From Candidatus Sulfopaludibacter sp. SbA3 (GTDB lineage: Bacteria > Acidobacteriota > Terriglobia > 20CM-2-55-15), in assembly GCA_945865815.1 (NCBI GenBank), contig CAMBFR010000008.1, forward strand, positions 1 through 64,000: a stretch of 64,000 nucleotides of DNA, read 5' to 3'. A model generated the notes under the pieces. It saw only the letters and a program-made list of their open reading frames with translations, did not search any database and was not told where the DNA came from. Both the position numbers and the translations under genes were made by a program. Shown here piece after piece: positions 9,149-17,932 of this stretch (the first letter of the stretch is position 1; each line of letters begins with the position of its first letter).

Positions 9149-11206
9149 ATGAATTTTCTGGATCTCATCTGGCTGATACCGCTGTTTCCTGTCGTTGGCT
9201 TCCTGGTCAATGGCCTCATCGGAAAGCGCCTTCCGAAGTCTGTCGTTGGCATCATTGGCGCCGGCGCAGTTCTTGTATCTTTCATCTTTTCGGCCGGCGC
9301 GGTATTGCAGCTGGCCCAGCTTCCGGCCGAGGAGCGGTCACACACCGTCAGGTTGTACCAGTGGTTCGATGCAGGCGCGGCCCAAACGCTTGGCGGGCAA
9401 ATGGCTCGTTTCCAGGTCGACTTTGGATTCCTGCTGGACCCCTTGTCGTCCGTGATGATCCTCGTCGTCACCGGTATCGGATTCCTGATCCATGTGTATT
9501 CCACCGGCTACATGCATGAAGAAGACGGTTTCTACCGGTTCTTTGCGTACCTGAACCTCTTCATGTTTTCGATGCTCACGCTCGTTCTGGGAAGCAACTA
9601 TCTGATGATGTTCATCGGATGGGAAGGTGTCGGCCTGTGCTCCTATCTGCTCATCGGATACTACTTCCACAAGAAGAGCGCGGGCGACGCGGCAAAGAAG
9701 GCTTTCGTTGTCAATCGCGTGGGCGACTGGGGTCTCTCGATCGGCATCATGCTGATTTTTGTCTCGTTCGGCACGATCGAATTTACGGCTGTCGGAGAAG
9801 CCGTCCGCGAAGGACTGGCTGCCGGCAGCTTTAGCGTCAGCGATCCGCTGTTCATCGGAATAGCCCTGGCTCTGTTTGTCGGCGCCACAGGCAAGTCGGC
9901 TCAGCTTCCTCTGTATGTCTGGTTGCCGGACGCCATGGAAGGGCCGACGCCGGTCAGTGCGCTTATCCACGCCGCGACGATGGTTACGGCCGGCGTTTAT
10001 ATGGTCGCGCGGAGCAACTTCATTTTCCAGATGGCGCCCGAGGCGATGGCCGTGGTCGCGGTGATTGGCGCCCTGACTGCGCTCTTTGCGGCTTCGATCG
10101 GTCTTGTCCAGAACGACATCAAGCGCGTGCTGGCCTATTCGACCGTCAGCCAGCTCGGATACATGTTCCTGGCCCTTGGCGTTGGCGCGTTTGCAGCCGG
10201 CGTCTTCCATCTCATGACGCACGCATTTTTCAAGGCGCTGTTGTTTCTTGGATCGGGAAGTGTGATCCATGCGATGCATCACGAGCAGGACATGCGCAAG
10301 ATGGGCGCGCTGAAGAACAAGATTCCGATAACGTTCAAGACGATGGCAATCGGAACGCTGGCCATCGCAGGAATTCCGGGGCTTGCGGGTTTCTTCTCGA
10401 AGGACGAGATTCTCTGGAAAGCGTTTTCAAACCCGCAGGGGCACGTGATCCTGTGGCTGCTCGGTGTGGTGGTCGCCGGAATGACGGCCTTCTACATGTT
10501 CCGGCTGTTGTTCATGACGTTTTATGGCGAGTCGCGTGTGGATCATCACGTGGAGCACCACATTCATGAATCCCCAAAGTCCATGACGATTCCGCTGATG
10601 GTTCTGGCAGCGGGCTCGGTCGTTTCCGGCTACCTGGGCATTCCGCTGTGGCTGGGAGGCACGAACGCTTTCGAACACTGGCTGGAGCCCGTATTCGAGC
10701 CGTTGCCTATAACGCAGGCTGCAATCGTCGAGCATAGCCATGCTTTCGAGGCGGGAATGGCTGCATTGTCCGTGATGGTGGCGCTGGCCGGAATCTATCT
10801 GGCCTACCGAAAGTACTACAAGACAAGTTACCGTGCGGAAACGGAAGTTGCTTCGTATGGCGCGGCGTACCCGGTGTTGCAGAACAAGTACTACGTGGAT
10901 GAGCTTTACGATGGGCTTTTCGTCAACCGGGTTAAGGACGCGGGCGTCGGGCTCTGGAAATTCGACGCGAAACTGGTCGATGGCGCCGTCAACGGCTCTG
11001 CGTCGCTTACGGTAACCGGCGCGAACGGATCGAACTGGTGGGACCGCTGGATCGTCGATGGGATTGTCCGGTTTATCGGCGGCTTCATCAAGACCGCGAG
11101 CTGGCCCATCCGCTTGATTGAGACCGGATACACGCAGAACTACGCGCTTGTGATGGTTCTTGGCGTCTTGATTATCATTGGCTACGCCCTGTGGGGCGGC
11201 CAGTAA
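9149..11206 (+). CDS. nuoL: NADH-quinone oxidoreductase subunit L, cluster 1
   Basis: This 685-residue protein is NuoL (ND5), the distal antiporter-like proton-pumping subunit. The [16 protein letters not shown] segment carries the conserved Glu, [13 protein letters not shown] and the SQLGYM discontinuous-helix motif follow, and a long C-terminal part matches the lateral helix. Length is in the normal range. It is 49 residues longer than the cluster 2 copy (636). Confidence 0.95.
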   Translation: MNFLDLIWLIPLFPVVGFLVNGLIGKRLPKSVVGIIGAGAVLVSFIFSAGAVLQLAQLPAEERSHTVRLYQWFDAGAAQTLGGQMARFQVDFGFLLDPLSSVMILVVTGIGFLIHVYSTGYMHEEDGFYRFFAYLNLFMFSMLTLVLGSNYLMMFIGWEGVGLCSYLLIGYYFHKKSAGDAAKKAFVVNRVGDWGLSIGIMLIFVSFGTIEFTAVGEAVREGLAAGSFSVSDPLFIGIALALFVGATGKSAQLPLYVWLPDAMEGPTPVSALIHAATMVTAGVYMVARSNFIFQMAPEAMAVVAVIGALTALFAASIGLVQNDIKRVLAYSTVSQLGYMFLALGVGAFAAGVFHLMTHAFFKALLFLGSGSVIHAMHHEQDMRKMGALKNKIPITFKTMAIGTLAIAGIPGLAGFFSKDEILWKAFSNPQGHVILWLLGVVVAGMTAFYMFRLLFMTFYGESRVDHHVEHHIHESPKSMTIPLMVLAAGSVVSGYLGIPLWLGGTNAFEHWLEPVFEPLPITQAAIVEHSHAFEAGMAALSVMVALAGIYLAYRKYYKTSYRAETEVASYGAAYPVLQNKYYVDELYDGLFVNRVKDAGVGLWKFDAKLVDGAVNGSASLTVTGANGSNWWDRWIVDGIVRFIGGFIKTASWPIRLIETGYTQNYALVMVLGVLIIIGYALWGGQ

Positions 11207-11227
11207 TTCGCAATTTGGAGTTTCTTA

Positions 11228-12829
11228 ATGGACTTCTTTCGTCAGCACATCCTGACCATCGTGGCATTCTGGCCGGTCGCAGGGGTGATCGTTCTCGTCT
11301 TTCTCAATAAAGAGAACAAGACCCTGATTCGCTGGTGGGCCAATTTTGTCGCCTTTGCGGGTTTTGTGATCTCCCTTCCGATATGGTTCTGGTTCGATTT
11401 TGAGAATTCCGACCAGATGCAGTTCATCCAGAAGGTGCCATGGATCCAGAACCTCGGTGTGGAGTACCACGTGGGCATCGACGGCATTTCGCTTCTGCTT
11501 GTCATGCTGACGACCTTGCTCGGGCCGCTTGCTCTTCTCTCCTCGTGGGATGCAATCGACAATCGGCTCAAAGAGTATTACGCGTTTCTGCTCATGTTGC
11601 AGACCGGCATGATCGGCGTGTTCATCTCGCTCGATTTCTTCCTCTTCTATGTTTTCTGGGAAGTCATGCTCGTGCCGATGTACTTCCTGATCGGCGTATG
11701 GGGCGGGTCACGGAAACTGTATGCCGCCATCAAGTTCTTCCTGTACACGCTATTCGGCTCGGTGCTGCTGCTTCTGGGAATTCTGGCACTGTACTTCGCC
11801 TACCCGGGCATGGCTGCCCAGCAGCCGTCGCTCGCGGCCGAATTCGGCACTGCACATACGTTCAACGTGCTGGCATTCCAGGCCATGGGTTCGTTCCTGC
11901 CGGCGGGTCTGCAATGGTGGATCTTCCTGGCGTTCTTCGTGGGTTTCGCGATCAAGGTTCCGATGTTCCCGTTCCATACGTGGTTGCCCGATGCTCACGT
12001 CGAGGCCCCGACCGCGGGCTCGGTGATTCTGGCCGGCGTTCTTCTGAAGATGGGGACATACGGATTCCTGCGGTTCAGCCTCCCGATGCTGCCGGAAGGC
12101 ACGAAGGCGTTTATCCCGCTCATGATTACGCTGTCGATTGTCGGTATCGTCTATGGCGCGCTGGTGGCGATGATGCAGCCGGATATGAAGAAGCTTGTGG
12201 CCTATTCCTCGGTGAGTCATATGGGATTCGTCACATTGGGAATGTTCGCCCTCAATCCGAACGGCTTGAACGGCAGCATCATTCAGCAGATCAACCACGG
12301 AATTTCCACGGGCGCGCTGTTCTTGATCGTCGGCATGATTTACGAGCGCCGGCACACGCGCGAAATTTCCCAGTTCGGTGGAATTTCACACGTCATGCCG
12401 GTGTTTGCAGTGGTTTTCCTGATCATGACGATGTCGTCGATCGGTCTGCCGCTGTTGAACGGGTTCATCGGTGAGTTCACGATTCTCATGGGCGCGCTTC
12501 AGGCGAACCTGTGGTACGCCATCGCTGCCGGTTCGGGCATCGTGCTTGGTGCGGCCTACATGCTTTGGCTTTATCAGCGGACGATGTTTGGCACGCTGGA
12601 CAACCCGGCCAATCAGAAGCTCCTCGACATGAATTTCCGCGAAATCGTGACGGTCGCGCCGCTCATCATCATGGCGTTCTGGATCGGTCTTTATCCGGCG
12701 CCGTTTTTCAAGGCTGTAGAGAAGCCGGTGAACAAGATCGTCCTGAAGGTGCGTCCCGACTTCTTCCAGGGAGCGCCGCAGCTTAATGCCGGACAGCCGG
12801 CCGTCCCTGCGCAAGGAGACGCCCGATAA
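11228..12829 (+). CDS. nuoM: NADH-quinone oxidoreductase subunit M, cluster 1
   Basis: This 533-residue protein is NuoM (ND4), an antiporter-like proton-pumping subunit. The FYVFWEVMLVPMYFLIGVWG segment with its key Glu and the HTWLPDAHVEAPTAGSV segment are intact. A short tail rich in Pro, Ala and Gln ends the protein. The stop shares its last base with the nuoN ATG. Confidence 0.95.
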   Translation: MDFFRQHILTIVAFWPVAGVIVLVFLNKENKTLIRWWANFVAFAGFVISLPIWFWFDFENSDQMQFIQKVPWIQNLGVEYHVGIDGISLLLVMLTTLLGPLALLSSWDAIDNRLKEYYAFLLMLQTGMIGVFISLDFFLFYVFWEVMLVPMYFLIGVWGGSRKLYAAIKFFLYTLFGSVLLLLGILALYFAYPGMAAQQPSLAAEFGTAHTFNVLAFQAMGSFLPAGLQWWIFLAFFVGFAIKVPMFPFHTWLPDAHVEAPTAGSVILAGVLLKMGTYGFLRFSLPMLPEGTKAFIPLMITLSIVGIVYGALVAMMQPDMKKLVAYSSVSHMGFVTLGMFALNPNGLNGSIIQQINHGISTGALFLIVGMIYERRHTREISQFGGISHVMPVFAVVFLIMTMSSIGLPLLNGFIGEFTILMGALQANLWYAIAAGSGIVLGAAYMLWLYQRTMFGTLDNPANQKLLDMNFREIVTVAPLIIMAFWIGLYPAPFFKAVEKPVNKIVLKVRPDFFQGAPQLNAGQPAVPAQGDAR

Positions 12830-14277
12830 TGGATCAGTTCTTTCAGATTCAGGACATCGGCGCGATTGCGCCGGAGCTCGAGATGGCCATCTTTGGAATG
12901 ATCCTGCTGGTCGCTGATCTGCTGATTGAGCAAAAAAGAAAGCTTGGCTGGATCGCGCTCGTCGGGATCGGGTGTTCGGCATCGTTTCTGGTGCTGCAGC
13001 GCCTTCGCGACGTGGACGTTTCCGCCTACGGCGGCATGCTCGTTGTCGACCCGTTTTCCGCATTCTTCAAGTTCATTTTCCTGCTGGGCGCCGCGCTGTC
13101 GATCGCCATTTCCCTGAAATACCTCGATATCGAGCGCGAGAACCACGGTGAGTACTACGCTCTCATATTGTTTGCCACGATGGGCATGATGTTCATGGCC
13201 AGCGCAGTCGACCTGGTGACGCTCTACATCGGCCTTGAAACGATGGCGATTGCGACATACGTGCTGGTCGGCTTTTTGCGGAACAATCAGCGTTCGAACG
13301 AAGCGTCAATAAAATATTTCCTGCTCGGGGCGTTCTCGTCGGGAATCCTGCTGTACGGCATGTCGCTGCTGTACGGGATATCGGGATCGACGAAGTTTGT
13401 CGAAATTGCCGAAGCGCTTTCCCGCCGCCCATTGACAGATCCGATCTCGCTTATGGCGATGATCACCCTCCTTGCCGGCATGTTCTTCAAGATTGCCGCC
13501 GTTCCGTTCCACCAGTGGACACCCGATGCATATGAAGGTGCGCCAACGTCGATCACGGCATATATGTCCGTAGCCGTAAAGGCGGCATCGTTTGCCATGA
13601 TGGTGCGCGTTTTCATGGTCGCGATTTATCCACTTCGTCCCGAATGGGTTCCGATCATGTCCGTCGTCTGCGTTCTGACGATGACGCTGGGAAATATCGC
13701 GGCAATTACTCAGTCCAATATCAAGCGTCTGCTCGCCTATTCGTCGATCTCGCACGCGGGCTACATTCTTCTTGGCCTGATAGCGGGCAACGAAACAGGG
13801 CTTGTTGCCATACCGATGTATCTTCTGATCTACACCTTTACGAATATCGGCGTCTGGGCCGTGGTGGTGGCGCTGCGCCGGAAGGACGTGATCGGCGAAC
13901 ACGTCGACGACATGAGCGGCCTGTTCTTCAAGCATCCGGTTTCGGCAATTTTGATGCTGATCTTCTTGCTTTCCCTGGCCGGCATCCCGCCCACCGCGGG
14001 CTTCATAGCGAAATACTTTCTCTTTGCGGCCGCCATTGAAACAGGTCACAACGTGCTTGCGGTGATCGCCGTGCTGAATGCCGCGATCTCGATCTATTTT
14101 TACTTCCGCATCGTTGTTGCGATGTTCATGCGCGAGGCAACAGAGAAGACGGGGCTGGTCTATTCACCAGGAGTCTTGACTGCCCTGGGCGTGGCTATTC
14201 TGTTCACAATCTTCATTGGAATTTATCCCGACCCGCTTATCACGATGGCTCGGCAAGCTGTCGTCATGGCTTTTTAG
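12829..14277 (+). CDS. nuoN: NADH-quinone oxidoreductase subunit N, cluster 1
   Basis: This 482-residue protein is NuoN (ND2), the third antiporter-like subunit. GLETMAIATYVLVGF carries the conserved Glu, and FHQWTPDAYEGAPTSITAYM is the family signature. It is the last gene of the first nuo cluster, which ends without nuoE, nuoF or nuoG. The cluster 2 NuoN is the same length (482) but clearly diverged. Confidence 0.95.
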   Translation: MDQFFQIQDIGAIAPELEMAIFGMILLVADLLIEQKRKLGWIALVGIGCSASFLVLQRLRDVDVSAYGGMLVVDPFSAFFKFIFLLGAALSIAISLKYLDIERENHGEYYALILFATMGMMFMASAVDLVTLYIGLETMAIATYVLVGFLRNNQRSNEASIKYFLLGAFSSGILLYGMSLLYGISGSTKFVEIAEALSRRPLTDPISLMAMITLLAGMFFKIAAVPFHQWTPDAYEGAPTSITAYMSVAVKAASFAMMVRVFMVAIYPLRPEWVPIMSVVCVLTMTLGNIAAITQSNIKRLLAYSSISHAGYILLGLIAGNETGLVAIPMYLLIYTFTNIGVWAVVVALRRKDVIGEHVDDMSGLFFKHPVSAILMLIFLLSLAGIPPTAGFIAKYFLFAAAIETGHNVLAVIAVLNAAISIYFYFRIVVAMFMREATEKTGLVYSPGVLTALGVAILFTIFIGIYPDPLITMARQAVVMAF

Positions 14278-14299
14278 TCCAACAAGAAAGGGCTGCACC

Positions 14300-15295
14300 A
14301 TGAGAATGTTTGTGTTTCTGCTTACGTTGATGCTTACGTCGTGTGCCGCGGACCAGCCGCCGGCCCCCGAGGTCCCCGCCGGGCCTGCGTTACTTGCCGA
14401 TCTTGGCAAGCAACTGTTTTTTGATAAACGCCTTTCCGGCGCAGGGCAGATGTCGTGCGAGACGTGCCATTTGCCCGAGAAAGGCTGGACCGACGGCCTG
14501 GCCTTGTCGACGAGGGCCGATGGAACCGTGAATACACGCCATACTCCGACGCTCTACAACGTGTCGGTCTACCAGCAGTACTACTGGGATGGCCGTGCAG
14601 CGACGCTCGAGGCCCAGATCCTGGCAGCCTGGAGAGGTCAGATGGGCGGCAATCCGGAAATGGCGGCTGCCGCTCTCGATGCGATTCCACTGTACAAGGC
14701 AAGCTTTGAAAGGCTGGCTGGCGGCCCGCCGTCGCAGGAACGCATCGTGAATGCCCTGGCCGCTTTCGTTCGAACCCTCGAATCGAAAGATTCACCGTGG
14801 GATCGCTACGAGGCGAATGATCGGACGGCCGTGTCCGCGGATGCCATTGCCGGCTTCGATATCTACAGCACGAAGGGACAGTGCACGCTGTGCCACCTCC
14901 CTCCGAACCAGACGGATGCGATGTTCCACAACGTCGGAATCGGGTTCGATAAACCCATGCCCGATCAGGGCCGCGGGGGTTTCCTGACAACCCAGTTAAC
15001 CCAGCAGAACGGCGGGACGCCGGAACAGCAGGCGGAAGCAAAAGCGATGGCGGGCGCGTTCAAAACGCCGACGCTGCGAAGCATTACGGAAACCGCGCCT
15101 TACTTCCACGACGGCCGTTCAGCGACCCTGGAGGAGGCTGTGGACCTGGTGTTGGCGGGAGGAATCCGGAATCCCAATCTGGATGCAAAGCTGAAGCCTG
15201 CCACGCTGACTCCGGAAGAGCGAGGCCAGTTGCTCGCATTCCTGCGCGCGCTCACTCCTGCCGCGCAGCCGTTCGAGCGCCCCACGCTGCCGTAA
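14300..15295 (+). CDS. Di-haem cytochrome c peroxidase/MauG-family lipoprotein
   Basis: This 331-residue protein has a lipoprotein signal with lipobox LTSC (Cys15), so it is probably anchored on the periplasmic side of a membrane. Two haem-c motifs are present, CETCH at 53-57 and CTLCH at 195-199, with the two-domain layout of bacterial cytochrome c peroxidases and MauG-like proteins. It may reduce hydrogen peroxide or oxidise a partner. It lies 22 nt after nuoN on the same strand and ends before a strong bidirectional terminator, so it could be read from the nuo transcript. The start was set at ATG 14300 because it begins the signal peptide. Confidence 0.88.
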   Translation: MRMFVFLLTLMLTSCAADQPPAPEVPAGPALLADLGKQLFFDKRLSGAGQMSCETCHLPEKGWTDGLALSTRADGTVNTRHTPTLYNVSVYQQYYWDGRAATLEAQILAAWRGQMGGNPEMAAAALDAIPLYKASFERLAGGPPSQERIVNALAAFVRTLESKDSPWDRYEANDRTAVSADAIAGFDIYSTKGQCTLCHLPPNQTDAMFHNVGIGFDKPMPDQGRGGFLTTQLTQQNGGTPEQQAEAKAMAGAFKTPTLRSITETAPYFHDGRSATLEEAVDLVLAGGIRNPNLDAKLKPATLTPEERGQLLAFLRALTPAAQPFERPTLP

Positions 15296-15301
15296 GGTTC
15301 G

Positions 15302-15335
15302 CTGTGGGCGCGGGGCTTCAGCCCTGTGCCCACAG
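15302..15335. repeat. Palindromic repeat, GGGGC-TTCA/TGAA-GCCCC family, copy A
   Basis: This is an imperfect palindrome with outer arms CTGTGGGC / GCCCACAG and an inner GGGGCTTCAGCCC core. The same unit recurs at 21739, 44864, 44917, 46657 and, split by an insertion sequence, at 46719/48252. It lies in a gap between genes, just before the terminator. It resembles REP-type elements. Confidence 0.75.
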
Positions 15336-15346
15336 GTAGACTCCAC

Positions 15347-15386
15347 AAAAAGAAGGGGGGAGCGTTACGCTCCCCCCTTCTTTTTT
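15347..15386. terminator. Strong bidirectional rho-independent terminator
   Basis: An 18-bp perfect stem (15347-15364 with 15368-15385) encloses a TTA loop, with an A-run on the left side and six T on the right. It can terminate both the peroxidase-like gene reading right and the small lipoprotein gene reading left. Confidence 0.92.
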
Positions 15387-15406
15387 GATCCTTCTGCCGG
15401 CTTCGT

Positions 15407-16000
15407 CTACGTCGAACTCTTCACTTCCGAGAACCGGATGGCGTTGATCGTCCGGGCGCCGACCTTGTACCTTACGAAGCGAAAACCCTTGGTGTCGTAG
15501 GAATACTCGGTGGACATGTCATCGGCGTTCTCTTCCATGGCTTCTTCCATGCCGAACGCGTCCCGCATTGCCGCTTCGCTGCCGTTTGTAAGGGCGCGCG
15601 CGATTTTTGCGTCTTTGACGCCGGTGAGAAACTGCGTAACCTCAATCTTCCGGGCCTTTCCCGTAAGCTTGAACGTGTAGATCACGATGCCGCCGCCTTT
15701 GTAGGCGGTGATGTAATCATCAGCGCCAGTGCGGGTATTGGTGAGTTCGCCAAGGCTCTTTTCGACATTGCGCGTAACGTCTCCCAGTTTGATGCCGAGC
15801 ACGGTGATGTTCCGGCTCGTCCATTCCGGCTGGGTGGTGATATCGTCCTTGGTGAGTTCATACATCGTAACCTGTTCGACAGGCGCTGGAGGCGGCGGTG
15901 CAGCCTCGGGAGTGGGAGCTGGCTCCGGCGGGGCGCCGCAACCGGCCAGGCCAAAAATCAGCATGCTGACAAGAGCAAGCATTCGTACCCTGTGTGACAT
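15407..16000 (-). CDS. Small lipoprotein of unknown function
   Basis: This 197-residue protein has a lipoprotein signal ending in LAGC, then a Pro/Ala/Glu-rich linker (about residues 22-42) and a soluble domain of about 150 residues. I do not recognise a family. It stands alone, facing the atp genes divergently and the peroxidase-like gene convergently. It ends at the bidirectional terminator. Confidence 0.75.
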   Translation of the reverse strand: MSHRVRMLALVSMLIFGLAGCGAPPEPAPTPEAAPPPPAPVEQVTMYELTKDDITTQPEWTSRNITVLGIKLGDVTRNVEKSLGELTNTRTGADDYITAYKGGGIVIYTFKLTGKARKIEVTQFLTGVKDAKIARALTNGSEAAMRDAFGMEEAMEENADDMSTEYSYDTKGFRFVRYKVGARTINAIRFSEVKSST

Positions 16001-16027
16001 CGAGGTCCTCCTAGTCGATCTTACTTA

Positions 16028-16125
16028 CGCGGGAACGAAGCCCGCGGCTACATATCGGTCAGAATTAAACTGGATTGAGTAGAGCAATAGAGTTTTGAAA
16101 CCGCGTAATTCGGGCAAATTATATA
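16028..16125 (+). promoter_or_regulatory. Divergent gap: small hairpin and candidate atp promoter
   Basis: The gap between the lipoprotein start (16000) and the atp start (16141) holds a 6-bp hairpin CGCGGG/CCCGCG at 16028-16046. It also holds a TTGAAA (16095-16100) with an AT-rich TATATA (16120-16125) 19 nt later, shortly before the ATG. The promoter is plausible but its spacing is long. Confidence 0.35.
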
Positions 16126-16140
16126 CCATCCGAAAAGTGC

Positions 16141-16374
16141 ATGAATAGTGGAAAAGACGACAAACGCCAATCATTTCAGCAGTTGGGCCTGTTAAGCGCC
16201 GGACTGTTGTTTCCCGTCTCCATTGTCATCGGTTATGGCATGGGCTATTTCCTCGACAGGTGGCTCGGTACGTCGTTCCTTAAGATCATTTTCCTGCTGT
16301 TCGGGATTGCCGCTGGTTTTGTGAGTTTTTTTCGAACCATTTCGCAGATCGGGAAGGACCAAGACTCGAAATGA
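16141..16374 (+). CDS. AtpZ-like Fo accessory membrane protein
   Basis: This 77-residue protein has two predicted membrane helices with a GYGMGYFLDRWLG hairpin between them, the pattern of AtpZ/AtpI-type proteins encoded before atpB. Such proteins help c-ring assembly or Mg2+ handling. It overlaps the next gene by 4 nt. The family call is by pattern and position. Confidence 0.78.
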   Translation: MNSGKDDKRQSFQQLGLLSAGLLFPVSIVIGYGMGYFLDRWLGTSFLKIIFLLFGIAAGFVSFFRTISQIGKDQDSK

Positions 16375-16781
16375 CGACTGACGCGTGGTTCGATGGTCTC
16401 GACCGGAGGCTCGACCGCTCCAGCCTCATCCTGACTGTGGCCGCGATTCCAGCCGCTCTCTACTTCTATTCGCTACAGGCCGCGCTCAGCATTGGGATTG
16501 GTGCAGGCCTGTCCTACGTCAATTTCCACTGGCTGAAACAGGGAGTCGACTTTCTCATTCTGAAGGGAGCACAGGGCGGAGGCGGACGCAGCGTATTGTT
16601 TCGCTTTGTTGCCCGCTACGGTTTGATAGCGTTGTTTCTGTATGTTACGATTCGTAGTTCGTTGCTGCAGTTGGTTTTCGTCTTTGTCGGTCTGCTCGTA
16701 TACGTAGCCGCAATTCTTATCGAATGCGTTTCTGAGGTCTGTCGAGTCTTAATCGGGGATTATCGGAATGGAAGAACATGA
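16371..16781 (+). CDS. atpI: ATP synthase I-like membrane protein
   Basis: This 136-residue protein has about four hydrophobic segments and is sandwiched between the AtpZ-like gene and atpB with overlaps on both sides. Size, topology and position fit the ATP synthase I (AtpI) family, which assists c-ring assembly. Sequence identity with AtpI is not obvious by eye. Confidence 0.7.
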   Translation: MTTDAWFDGLDRRLDRSSLILTVAAIPAALYFYSLQAALSIGIGAGLSYVNFHWLKQGVDFLILKGAQGGGGRSVLFRFVARYGLIALFLYVTIRSSLLQLVFVFVGLLVYVAAILIECVSEVCRVLIGDYRNGRT

Positions 16782-17457
16782 ATCAGGATTAGTGACGTGG
16801 CTGAACGCCGTCCTGCCCGGCCCAACAATCCCGGCACACGTCGTCATGGAGACCGTCGTTCTGCTGGCGATCATCGTCATATTCAGCATTTTGCGTACCC
16901 GGCTCTCGGTCGAAGCGCCGGGCAAAATCCAGCAGGCTTTTGAGCTCTTTGTGGAATTTCTAAAGGAACAGCTCGAGGCCAACATCGGTCACGACGGCCA
17001 CAAATACCTTAATATCATCGGAACTTTCGCCATCTTTATCGTCTTTGCGAATCTGCTTGGCCTCATTCCCGGATTCATTTCACCTACAAGCAATGTGAAC
17101 GTGCCGGCAGGCTGCGCCATCGTGGTGTTTCTGTACTATCAGTACCAGGGAATGAAGAAGCAGGGTGTCTTCAAGTACCTGAAGCACTTCATGGGACCTG
17201 TGCCGTTGCTGGCGCCGTTGATGATCCCGATCGAGGTCATCGGACACGTCGCGCGGCCCGCCACGCTGACGATCCGGCTTTTTGCCAACATCATGGCCGA
17301 AGAACTCGTGATCACGATTTTCTTTGGAATCGTGCCGCTGCTCGTACCGTTGCCGTTTATGGCATTCGCGATCTTTGGCGGACTGCTTCAGGCATTTATT
17401 TTCTGTACGCTGACGATGGTTTACCTCGGCGGCGCTGTCGCTACCGAGGAACACTAA
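16768..17457 (+). CDS. atpB: ATP synthase Fo subunit a
   Basis: This 229-residue protein is subunit a, the proton/ion channel stator of Fo. The essential Arg170 is in LTIRLFANIMA, and NLLGLIPGF with the following SNVN marks the earlier conserved helix. It is followed by the c subunit. No atpF, H, A, G, D or C is nearby, so the F1 genes and subunit b must be encoded elsewhere. Confidence 0.95.
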   Translation: MEEHESGLVTWLNAVLPGPTIPAHVVMETVVLLAIIVIFSILRTRLSVEAPGKIQQAFELFVEFLKEQLEANIGHDGHKYLNIIGTFAIFIVFANLLGLIPGFISPTSNVNVPAGCAIVVFLYYQYQGMKKQGVFKYLKHFMGPVPLLAPLMIPIEVIGHVARPATLTIRLFANIMAEELVITIFFGIVPLLVPLPFMAFAIFGGLLQAFIFCTLTMVYLGGAVATEEH

Positions 17458-17536
17458 CCGCTGCATGCGTGAGGCCGGCTGTAAGGGGTTGCCGGCAACC
17501 ACCTCCGTGCGGCATTCATTTCATAGGAGAGTAACC

Positions 17537-17848
17537 GTGAGAAAACTGCATTTCGCTTTGTTGATGACGTTTGTCATTCTGATGTTCACCACGCCCGTAT
17601 TCGCCCAGGCTGAGGGCGGGGGAATGGTCCACGCCGACTGGGTCGTGATCAGCGCCGGCTTCGCGATGGCGATCGCTTCGTCCGTCTGCGGTCTGGCGCA
17701 GGGCAAGGCCATCTCCGCCGCCTGCGAAGGCCTGGCCCGCAATCCCGGCGCCGCCCCGGCAATCCGCTTCGCGCTTCTGCTCGGCCTGGCGCTGATCGAA
17801 TCCCTCGCCATCTACACACTGGTTGTCATCTTTGTGAAGGTCGCGTAA
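17537..17848 (+). CDS. atpE: ATP synthase Fo subunit c with signal-like N-terminus
   Basis: This 103-residue protein is subunit c. Helix 1, the polar loop ARNPG (67-71) and helix 2 with the ion-binding Glu88 are clear. Residues 1-25 form an extra hydrophobic stretch ending in PVFAQA, like a cleavable signal peptide. The start is GTG 17537 with a TAGGAGAG ribosome-binding site upstream; a longer frame upstream adds non-family sequence. Gln55, Glu88, Ser89 and Tyr93 line up with ligands of sodium-binding c rings, but the usual Thr after Ser is Leu, so coupling ion is undecided. Confidence 0.93.
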   Translation: MRKLHFALLMTFVILMFTTPVFAQAEGGGMVHADWVVISAGFAMAIASSVCGLAQGKAISAACEGLARNPGAAPAIRFALLLGLALIESLAIYTLVVIFVKVA

Positions 17849-17865
17849 GAGAAGGTCGCGTAAGA
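17836..17865. repeat. 15-bp tandem duplication at the atpE 3' end
   Basis: GAAGGTCGCGTAAGA occurs twice in a row, at 17836-17850 and 17851-17865. The first copy holds the last codons and stop of atpE. A second short duplication (ATTGTGGGGA) follows at 17867. It abuts the large palindrome and may be a scar of its arrival. Confidence 0.85.
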
Positions 17866-17874
17866 GATTGTGGG

Positions 17875-17932
17875 GAATTGTGGGGACAGACTCCGAATTC
17901 CAGAAAGAATTCGGAGTCTGTCCCCACAATTC
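17875..17932. repeat. 26-bp perfect inverted repeat containing GGGGACAGACTCC
   Basis: Arms 17875-17900 and 17907-17932 are perfectly complementary with a 6-nt CAGAAA loop. The core TGGGGACAGACTCC looks like the palindromes mobilised by REP-associated tyrosine transposases (RAYT), a family assignment from memory. No T-run follows, so it is not a standard terminator, though it would fold strongly in RNA. The remaining gap to 18097 shows nothing else. Confidence 0.85.

Noticed and set aside
17465-17536. Longer atpE starting upstream at 17465
   Set aside because: The extra 24 residues are not membrane-like, and the ribosome-binding site fits GTG 17537.
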